Assembly (NCBI GenBank): GCA_030627205.1
Contig: DAOUSN010000006.1
Location: 1-64,000 of the forward strand
DNA: 64,000 nucleotides
Source of the DNA: Methylococcaceae bacterium
GTDB lineage: Bacteria; Pseudomonadota; Gammaproteobacteria; Methylococcales; Methylomonadaceae
Direction: 5' to 3'
The notes beneath the pieces are model-generated. The model ran no database searches and had not been told where the DNA came from. It saw only the letters and a list, made by a program, of their open reading frames with translations. The position numbers were made by a program, and so were the translations under genes. Shown piece after piece: positions 57,614 through 64,000 of the stretch; positions within the stretch are counted from its first letter, which is position 1, and each line of letters starts with the position of its first letter.

Positions 57614-58480
57614 TTATTCCTTATTAAGAAATTGAGAAATTATTTTCTCATCTAAATTAGTTACTTGAGCAATGGTTTTTATATCAAATCCTTGTTTTAA
57701 CATTTTTATGGCAATTTCAGAGTTACCTTTTTTAACTCCTTTTTTAACTCCTTTTTTAATTCCTTTTTTAACTCCTTTTTTAACTCCTTTTTTAACTCCT
57801 TTTTTAACTCCTTTTTTAATTCCTTTAGTTTCAATTTCATCTGAATTGAACTCTTCAATCATATTATATTTTTCAGCAGGTGAAATATCATTTTCTTCAA
57901 TATGTGCAATAATTTTTTGGATTTCAGGTAAATGATAATTAGATTCGTCAACCATTCCTTTTAAACTATCATCAATAACTTGTAGCCATTCACGATAAAG
58001 TTCAGGGGTTTTATTATTTAAATATTTAGGACATAAATAAATAATTTTATGAGGAATTTCATTGAGTGAATTTCCCTCTAAATCTTTAGGATCAAAATCA
58101 ATAATAGAAACATCACGTTTATGTTTATCACCTGAGGTTAAAACGACAATAGTATAAACTCCTAAAGGCGGACGATAATTGGATGCGCTTTTGATTTGTT
58201 GGACTAAGGCAATACAATGATAATATAAAAAACGATCATAATGGTCAGTATGACGTTCATGTTGAATATCAACAATAATTCGGTTTTTTTTATCTTCAGC
58301 ATATAAATCAAATTTTATTTCAACGTCACCAACTGTTGGTTTAAATGATTTTTCAGTTTCAACGGTGTCAATTTCTAAATTAATTCCGATAATGTCTCGG
58401 ACAAAACCTTTAAAAACATCGACATCACAAAAGGCTTTTTTAAAGATAACTCCATAACGTAATGGGGCTACTTTTTTCAT
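57614..58480 (-). CDS. Rpn-type PD-(D/E)XK nuclease/transposase-like protein with cationic repeats
   Basis: A 288-residue protein of the Rpn/PD-(D/E)XK transposase-related family. The nuclease core is marked by FDLYAEDKKNRIIVDIQ, with Asp58 and Asp71-x-Gln73 as the likely metal site; Asp replaces the more common Glu. LYYHCIALVQQ and PPLGVYTIVVLTSG follow. A C-terminal track of eight GVKK-type units precedes NSEIAIKMLKQGFDIKTIAQVTNL. It sits between era and pdxJ, in the place where recO is usual, and looks acquired. Confidence 0.75.
   Translation of the reverse strand: MKKVAPLRYGVIFKKAFCDVDVFKGFVRDIIGINLEIDTVETEKSFKPTVGDVEIKFDLYAEDKKNRIIVDIQHERHTDHYDRFLYYHCIALVQQIKSASNYRPPLGVYTIVVLTSGDKHKRDVSIIDFDPKDLEGNSLNEIPHKIIYLCPKYLNNKTPELYREWLQVIDDSLKGMVDESNYHLPEIQKIIAHIEENDISPAEKYNMIEEFNSDEIETKGIKKGVKKGVKKGVKKGVKKGIKKGVKKGVKKGNSEIAIKMLKQGFDIKTIAQVTNLDEKIISQFLNKE
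57728..57823 (-). repeat. Eight tandem 12-bp repeats inside the Rpn-like gene
   Basis: A 96-bp array of a 12-bp unit (GGA-GTT-AAA-AAA on the coding strand, with two ATT variants) encodes (GVKK)8. Because the unit is a multiple of three, copy-number change would keep the frame. Confidence 0.9.
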
Positions 58481-58551
58481 ATTTTACTCCCTTAATAAAT
58501 TTTTATTTTATAAGATTATGATAATTTATTAGCTGAATTAACCTATAAATA

Positions 58552-59433
58552 CTAATATTCAAATCCCAAACTTTTCAAAGCCCGCTCACTATCTGACCAG
58601 CCTTTTTTTACTTTAACCCAAAGCTGTAAATAGACTTTCTGTCCAATTAATTTTTCAATATCAATACGGGCATTAGTTCCAACTTTTTTTAACATTTCAC
58701 CTTGTTTTCCGATGACAATATTTTTTTGACTATCTCGTTCAACTAAAATCGTGGCATAAATTTTAACAATTGATTTTTGCTCTTCATAACGTTCAATTTC
58801 AACTGTCAACGCATAAGGTAACTCATCTCCTAAACGTCGGGTTAATTTTTCTCGAACAATTTCAGCCGCTAAAAAGCGTGTGGGTCTATCGGTTATTTGA
58901 TCTGCTGGATAAATTAAATCATTTTCAGGCAATAGTGAAAAAATAACCTCTTCAAGGGATTTTAAATTAATGCGTTTGAGTGCGGAAACTGGGACTAATT
59001 CTTTGAAAGGATATTTTTTTTTCGCATCATCGAAAAAAGCGAATATTTCTTCTTTATTTTTAATCCTATCAACTTTATTAACCACTAAAATGACAGGTAA
59101 ATTAGCCCGCTCTAATTTTTTAAAAATAACTTTATCATAATCCTGCCAAACTAAGCCATCAATTAACCAAACTACAACATCTACCCCAAATAAAGTGGTA
59201 TCGGCAGTTTGGTTTAAATAACGATTTAAAGCCTTTTTTTCATTTTGATGCATTCCGGGGGTATCCATATAAATGGCTTGCCCTTTCTGATTGGTACTAA
59301 TGCCTACAATACTATGGCGAGTTGTTTGCGGTTTACGTGAGGTAATACTAATCTTTTGTCTCAATAAATGATTCATTAATGTCGATTTACCGACATTAGG
59401 TCGACCAATCAAGGCAACATAACCACAGTTCAT
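58552..59433 (-). CDS. era: GTPase Era
   Basis: A 293-residue GTPase that assists 30S subunit maturation. The G1 motif GRPNVGKS (10-17), DTPGMHQ, NKVD and a C-terminal KH domain with VIGKQGEMLKKVGTNARIDI are visible. It overlaps the end of rnc by 4 bp, the conserved gammaproteobacterial arrangement. Confidence 0.96.
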   Translation of the reverse strand: MNCGYVALIGRPNVGKSTLMNHLLRQKISITSRKPQTTRHSIVGISTNQKGQAIYMDTPGMHQNEKKALNRYLNQTADTTLFGVDVVVWLIDGLVWQDYDKVIFKKLERANLPVILVVNKVDRIKNKEEIFAFFDDAKKKYPFKELVPVSALKRINLKSLEEVIFSLLPENDLIYPADQITDRPTRFLAAEIVREKLTRRLGDELPYALTVEIERYEEQKSIVKIYATILVERDSQKNIVIGKQGEMLKKVGTNARIDIEKLIGQKVYLQLWVKVKKGWSDSERALKSLGFEY

Positions 59434-60113
59434 GGTTGTTCTCTCTCTAATAATGCTAACATTTTTTCAGCTGCGGCTTGCTCAGATTTTTTTCGAGAAT
59501 TACCTTCACCCCTAGATTTGTTTTCAGTCAATACGGTTAAACAATTAATTTTAAAAGTTTGAGCATGAGCAAAACCTGACATACTTATAAGCTCGTATTT
59601 TGGTAATTCCACCCCTTTAGATTGCATTAATTCTTGTAGGCGAGTTTTTGGGTCTTTTTGTTCACTTTCTGGATTTAAATTTTCCAGTTTATTAGCAAAA
59701 ATACTTAAGACCCATTCTTCACAGACAAGAATACCTTGATCTATATATAATGCACCAATAATTGCTTCAACCGCATCAGATAAAATTGATTCACGCCGAA
59801 ACCCACCACTTTTTAACTCACCTGAACCTAAAATTAAATAATCCCCTATTTTATGTTCTCTGGCAACAGACGCTAATGATTCCTCATTAACTAAACTTGC
59901 TCGCAAACGACTTAAAACTCCTTCACTTGCCTTTGGAAAGTTATTATAAAGTTTTTGGGCAATCACAAAACCTAAAATTGAATCGCCTAAAAATTCTAAG
60001 CGTTCATTATTATTAGCCCCCATGCTTCTATGGGTTAATGCGATACGAAAAAGCTCAGGTTGCTTAAAGTTTAAGCTTAATTTTTTAGCTAATTGCTGAG
60101 GTTCTTTTATCAC
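59430..60113 (-). CDS. rnc: Ribonuclease III
   Basis: A 227-residue double-stranded RNA endonuclease. The catalytic signature RLEFLGDSIL is in the N-terminal domain and the C-terminal region, with QELMQSKGVELPKYE and SRKKSEQAAAEKML, is the dsRNA-binding domain. It overlaps both the DUF4845 gene and era by 4 bp. Confidence 0.96.
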   Translation of the reverse strand: MIKEPQQLAKKLSLNFKQPELFRIALTHRSMGANNNERLEFLGDSILGFVIAQKLYNNFPKASEGVLSRLRASLVNEESLASVAREHKIGDYLILGSGELKSGGFRRESILSDAVEAIIGALYIDQGILVCEEWVLSIFANKLENLNPESEQKDPKTRLQELMQSKGVELPKYELISMSGFAHAQTFKINCLTVLTENKSRGEGNSRKKSEQAAAEKMLALLEREQP

Positions 60114-60487
60114 TTTCTACCTGCCTCAACAAATTCATTGAACTCCACTAACACACTAAGATTAGCGAATAATTTTTCTTTCACATCATATTTAGCAACT
60201 ATTTTTAGATAATTACCACGTTTAAGAACTTTAATCGCATCTTTAGGTAAGTCATAGACTGAATTAACTGCGAGTCGTTTTCTTATCAGTTTTCTTATTT
60301 GACTTTTACTTTTTGATTCCGCATCTTTAAGGTTTGCAACCGATTCTATTGTACTTTTTACCTTGCCATAATTCATATAAATAGGTACTATTTTAAAAAA
60401 TAACAACACCACTCCGCCAATCATGATGAGAATCATCAAAATACTTATCATGGTTAAACCATGTTGTTTTTTAAGTGAATAAATCAT
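60110..60487 (-). CDS. DUF4845 membrane-anchored protein
   Basis: A 125-residue protein with an N-terminal membrane helix (about residues 11-30, GLTMISILMILIMIGGVVLL) and a soluble part with IYMNYGKVKSTIESV. It matches DUF4845 proteins, which occur between lepB and rnc in many gammaproteobacteria. Function is unknown. It overlaps rnc by 4 bp. Confidence 0.85.
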   Translation of the reverse strand: MIYSLKKQHGLTMISILMILIMIGGVVLLFFKIVPIYMNYGKVKSTIESVANLKDAESKSKSQIRKLIRKRLAVNSVYDLPKDAIKVLKRGNYLKIVAKYDVKEKLFANLSVLVEFNEFVEAGRK

Positions 60488-60497
60488 AGTAATTTTC

Positions 60498-60538
<41 letters not shown>

Positions 60539-60550
60539 AAAGTATATTGC

Positions 60551-61327
60551 TTATTTCAATAGAGTACCAATGCGACTAAAATTTATCCCTTGATAGTCTA
60601 AATCCCAATTCATCCAAATAAAAAAAGCTTTACCAACTAAATTAGCTTCGGGAACAGTTCCCCAGTAACGACTATCATTACTATTATCACGATTATCCCC
60701 CATCACAAAATAATGTCCGTTAGGAACAATATATACCGATTCAACCGACTGTCGTCCTTCAAGAAGTAAAATGCTGTGTTCTACAGTGGTTAGGTTTTCA
60801 GTGATATGTTTTGCACCTGTCATGCTTTCACCTTTACCAAGACCTTGATACGCGCCTAACGAAATTTGAGTCATTGGTTTATCATTGATATAAACTTTTT
60901 TATTATAATAAGAAACTTTATCACCAGGAAGTCCAATAACACGCTTTATATAATCAATTTTAGGATTTTTAGGATAACGAAAAACAACAACATCACCTCG
61001 TTTAGGTTCACCTAACTCAACTATTTTTGTATTAATAACTGGGAGTCTAACCCCATAAACAAATTTATTAACTAGAATAAAATCCCCAATCAATAGCGTA
61101 GGCATCATTGATCCTGAGGGAATACGAAATGGCTCAACTATGAAAGAACGTAAAAGTAATACAATTAAAACCACTGGAAAAAAAGAACGCGCATATTCAA
61201 CTAACAATGGTTCATTTTCTTCGCTAAAAGGCATATCAACCGATTTTAAGTAGAGCAGATAAGCTCCCCAGGTAATTCCTGTAGTTAAGGTTGCAATCAC
61301 TAAAAAAAATGAAAAATCAATATCCAT
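60551..61327 (-). CDS. lepB: Signal peptidase I
   Basis: A 258-residue inner-membrane serine protease that cleaves signal peptides after export. The catalytic serine region is FRIPSGSMMPTLLIGDF, the general-base lysine is in KIDYIKRVIGLPGD and GHYFVMGDNRDNSNDSR is the third family box. It is in the lepA-lepB block with normal spacing of 40 bp. Confidence 0.96.
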   Translation of the reverse strand: MDIDFSFFLVIATLTTGITWGAYLLYLKSVDMPFSEENEPLLVEYARSFFPVVLIVLLLRSFIVEPFRIPSGSMMPTLLIGDFILVNKFVYGVRLPVINTKIVELGEPKRGDVVVFRYPKNPKIDYIKRVIGLPGDKVSYYNKKVYINDKPMTQISLGAYQGLGKGESMTGAKHITENLTTVEHSILLLEGRQSVESVYIVPNGHYFVMGDNRDNSNDSRYWGTVPEANLVGKAFFIWMNWDLDYQGINFSRIGTLLK

Positions 61328-61367
61328 ATTTATTACTCTAAATTAAGGTTAAAAGGGAGTTTAATCA

Positions 61368-63167
61368 TTAGTCTTTATTGATTTGCAATACTGCAAGAAA
61401 AGCTTCTTGTGGAATTTCAATATTTCCCACTTGCTTCATACGTTTTTTACCAGCTTTTTGTTTTTCGAGTAATTTCTTCTTACGACTAATATCACCGCCA
61501 TAACATTTAGCAGTAACATTTTTACGCAAAGCTTTCACCGTAGAACGAGAAATAATTTTAGAACCTATTGCCGCTTGTATCGCAACTTCATACATTTGTC
61601 GTGGAATCAACTCTTTCATCTTTTCAACTAAATTACGACCACGTATTTGACTTAAATCACGATGAACAATAACAGATAAAGCATCAACTTTATCTCCGTT
61701 AATTAGCACATCCAATTTTATTAACGTTGCGACTTGAAAGCGTAAAAATTCATAATCAAATGAGGCATAACCACGAGAAATAGATTTCAAGCGGTCAAAA
61801 AAATCTAACACTACTTCACTTAGGGGCAATTCATAGCTTAATGAAACTTGTGAGCCGGTATATTCCATATTTTTTTGAACTCCACGTTTTTCAATACAAA
61901 GGCTAATAACACCACCTAAATATTCTTGAGGTAGCAAAATATTAGCTTGAATAATTGGCTCTCTAATTTCAGTAATCGTGCCTGCATCAGGTAATTTAGC
62001 TGGGTTATCAACCATTAAAACCTCACCATTATGGGTTTCTACCTCATAAATAACGGTAGGTGCGGTAGTGATTAAATTAATATTATATTCCCGCTCTAAT
62101 CGCTCTTGCACAATCTCCATGTGCAACATTCCTAAAAATCCACAACGAAAACCAAAGCCTAATGCTTGAGAGGTTTCAGGTTCAAAATGTAACGAGGCAT
62201 CATTAAGGCGTAATTTATCTAACGCTTCACGCATGTTGGTATAATCATCAGAACTAACAGGATAAAGTCCTGCAAAAACACGCGGTTGAACTTTTTCAAA
62301 TCCATCCAATGCAGTCAAAGTTGAATGATCGGTTAAAGTGATAGTATCGCCAACAGGTGCGCCAAAAATATCTTTAATCCCCGCAACAATAAAACCCACT
62401 TCACCAGTATTTAAACTTTCTTTTTCTAAACGCTTTGGGGTAAAAACTCCCACTTTTTCAGCTAAAAAAGATTTACCCGTGGACATAATGGTTATTTTTT
62501 GTTTGCGATGTAATTTGCCATTAACAATTCTAACTAAAGAAACTACACCCAGATAATTATCAAACCAAGAATCAATAATTAAGGCTTGTAAAGCTGCATT
62601 TTCATCTCCTGAAGGTGGGGGGATTTCTCTAACTAATTGTTCTAAAACCTCAGCAACTCCTACACCTGTTTTTGCACTAATTTTAAGCGCGTTATCAGCA
62701 GGAATTCCAATCACATCTTCAATTTCATGCTTTACCCGTTCAGGTTCGGCTGAGGGTAAATCTATTTTATTAAGGACAGGAATAACTTCTAAACCTTGCT
62801 CTATTGCGGTATAACAATTGGCCACACTTTGAGCTTCTACACCTTGTGCTGCATCAACAATTAATAATGCTCCTTCACAAGCGGCAAGTGATCGTGAAAC
62901 TTCATAAGAAAAATCGACATGTCCAGGGGTATCAATAAAGTTAAGTTGATAAATTTCGCCGTTATCAGCTTTATAATCTAAAGTAACACTCTGTGCTTTA
63001 ATAGTAATGCCACGTTCACGTTCTATATCCATAGAATCTAAAACTTGGGATTCCATTTCTCGATCGCTTAATCCGCCACACATTTGTATAAAACGGTCAG
63101 CAAGGGTTGATTTTCCATGATCTATATGAGCGATAATAGAAAAATTTCGTATATGTTTTAAATCCAC
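61368..63167 (-). CDS. lepA: Elongation factor 4
   Basis: A 599-residue translational GTPase of normal length. The G1 segment is [17 protein letters not shown], with [16 protein letters not shown] and [13 protein letters not shown], and the LepA-specific C-terminal [20 protein letters not shown] is present. It is the first gene of the lepA-lepB-DUF4845-rnc-era run. Confidence 0.97.
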   Translation of the reverse strand: MDLKHIRNFSIIAHIDHGKSTLADRFIQMCGGLSDREMESQVLDSMDIERERGITIKAQSVTLDYKADNGEIYQLNFIDTPGHVDFSYEVSRSLAACEGALLIVDAAQGVEAQSVANCYTAIEQGLEVIPVLNKIDLPSAEPERVKHEIEDVIGIPADNALKISAKTGVGVAEVLEQLVREIPPPSGDENAALQALIIDSWFDNYLGVVSLVRIVNGKLHRKQKITIMSTGKSFLAEKVGVFTPKRLEKESLNTGEVGFIVAGIKDIFGAPVGDTITLTDHSTLTALDGFEKVQPRVFAGLYPVSSDDYTNMREALDKLRLNDASLHFEPETSQALGFGFRCGFLGMLHMEIVQERLEREYNINLITTAPTVIYEVETHNGEVLMVDNPAKLPDAGTITEIREPIIQANILLPQEYLGGVISLCIEKRGVQKNMEYTGSQVSLSYELPLSEVVLDFFDRLKSISRGYASFDYEFLRFQVATLIKLDVLINGDKVDALSVIVHRDLSQIRGRNLVEKMKELIPRQMYEVAIQAAIGSKIISRSTVKALRKNVTAKCYGGDISRKKKLLEKQKAGKKRMKQVGNIEIPQEAFLAVLQINKD

Positions 63168-63361
63168 TTAATTTATTGGTTGATGGTTATAAAGAGGTGA
63201 CAAGGGTTAGAAAATGCCCTTGAATTTCAAACTGTTCATTATAACAGAATTTAATTTTAGACTAGATTTCTATTTCATCACCGTATAATATAACTTCTAT
63301 GTTCTTAAACGCTTATACGCCCTATCACACTTTTCCTTATATCTTGACAGGTAAAAAAACA

Positions 63362-64000
63362 ATGTCTATAAAAATAGTGATAAAGCAACAGACTTTATTT
63401 CATCCTCAAATTCTTAAAAAATATCTTGAAACTGCAACGATACTGAAAGAAGGTGAAATTCCTCCAAAACCTACACAGGTCATTGAAAAATGGCTGAGTA
63501 ATCAAGAACAACATAAAAAACGTAACGAGCAGTCTATTCGTGAAGAGTTCAGCGTTTTTTTTAAAGATTTATTAGGTTATAAAGCTTTAAATGATACTAA
63601 AAATGCTAAAACGTGGAGTATTGAATCGGAGTTAAATTATATTGATTTTGCCTTGGGGAAATTCACACCTGACGCTAAAAATATTATTGCTCCGTTTGAA
63701 TTTAAAAGTGCTAACACAAAATCATTAGACTTAGCCTTATTAGGGCGTAATAAATCAGCGGTACAGCAAGCGGCTGATTATGCTAAAGAAACCAACGGCA
63801 CGGCAAAATGGTTTGTAGTGTGTAATTGTATTGAGTTTCGATTGTATAAATACCCTCATTCTGAACGCTTTTATGAACAATGGCGGATTGAGGATTTAAT
63901 TAAGCCTTCCGAGTATGCACGCTTTGTTTTATTACTCAGTAAAAATAATCTTTTAGGCACAAAAACTGAAGCCATTTTTAAAGACTCACAAGCCTTAGAA
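63362..64000 (+). CDS. N-terminal part of a restriction-modification-type enzyme, runs off the window
   Basis: A frame from ATG 63362 stays open for 213 codons to the right edge, so only the N-terminus is seen. It contains a PD-(D/E)XK-like nuclease region: NYIDFALGKFTPDAKN then APFEFKSANTKSLD, followed by AVQQAADYAKETNGTAKWFVVCNCIEFRLY, as in the N-terminal domains of type IIG restriction enzymes of the Eco57I type. The methyltransferase and target-recognition parts would lie beyond the window. Confidence 0.75.
   Translation, partial: MSIKIVIKQQTLFHPQILKKYLETATILKEGEIPPKPTQVIEKWLSNQEQHKKRNEQSIREEFSVFFKDLLGYKALNDTKNAKTWSIESELNYIDFALGKFTPDAKNIIAPFEFKSANTKSLDLALLGRNKSAVQQAADYAKETNGTAKWFVVCNCIEFRLYKYPHSERFYEQWRIEDLIKPSEYARFVLLLSKNNLLGTKTEAIFKDSQALE

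Noticed and set aside
57728-57823. The tandem 12-bp array as a CRISPR-like array
   Set aside because: There are no spacers; the units are contiguous and in frame within a gene.
57672-57935. A plus-strand frame with LTPF repeats
   Set aside because: It is the reverse reading of the GVKK repeat tract of the Rpn-like gene.

Overview
The window is a strongly AT-rich chromosomal segment from a gammaproteobacterium. Supporting signs are the dnaA-dnaN / rpmH-rnpA-yidD-yidC region, a CRP/Vfr-type regulator, an exbB-exbD-lpxK-ycaR-kdsB envelope block, a lepA-lepB-DUF4845-rnc-era block, heme exporter genes ccmAB and a ClpV/TssH ATPase. The mixture of metabolic genes, a bacterial Roco protein and an Rpn-like nuclease fits the Methylococcales/Thiotrichales part of the class, but the sequence alone does not fix genus or family. 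Most of the window is ordinary, densely packed core genome; a few islands look accessory.

Layout. 1-4.4 kb: a broken fragment, two small secreted proteins, a MobA-FdhD fusion, mtnA and cysZ. 4.5-13.2 kb: sbcC, then dnaN and dnaA (minus) divergent from rpmH-rnpA-yidD-yidC (plus). 13.3-21.2 kb: argC, rsmD, a DUF3298 protein, two oligopeptide-type ABC permeases without partners, zwf, a glyoxalase-like protein and psd. 21.3-26.4 kb: an LRR-Roc-COR protein, mtaB, then a short accessory island with the tail of a restriction-methylase-like protein, a promoter-hairpin-terminator unit that looks like a small RNA, and an HTH protein. 26.4-32.5 kb: aroC, hemJ, crp, a membrane-anchored phosphohexomutase-like protein with degraded active-site motifs, and coaBC, which seems to start at ATT.

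32.8-40.4 kb: small envelope proteins, an alanine-zipper lipoprotein beside an L,D-transpeptidase, pgm, ccmAB, a repetitive lipoprotein and rep. 40.4-43.3 kb: tRNA-Arg(CCG) and an orphan clpV/tssH. 43.3-48.8 kb: an overlapping three-gene adaptor/M50-protease operon, divergent from a small membrane protein and a second M50-type protease, with a 24-bp perfect palindrome between them. 48.8-53.8 kb: a lipoprotein, purC, a secreted calcium-repeat protein with a CX4CH heme-binding-like motif, panC and tadA. 53.8-63.2 kb: the LPS/Kdo, ExbBD, pdxJ, Rpn-like nuclease, era-rnc-lepB-lepA run. The right edge holds the N-terminus of a restriction-modification-type enzyme that runs off the window.

The strongest candidates for something undescribed are the dCache-phosphohexomutase fusion whose catalytic motifs are replaced (28.7-31.2 kb), the GAF-HlyD / PqqD-like-M50-HlyD / periplasmic-adaptor operon (43.3-47.5 kb), and the structured small-RNA-like leader upstream of the HTH gene (25.3-25.6 kb). 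No insertion sequence, rRNA or CRISPR array was recognised.
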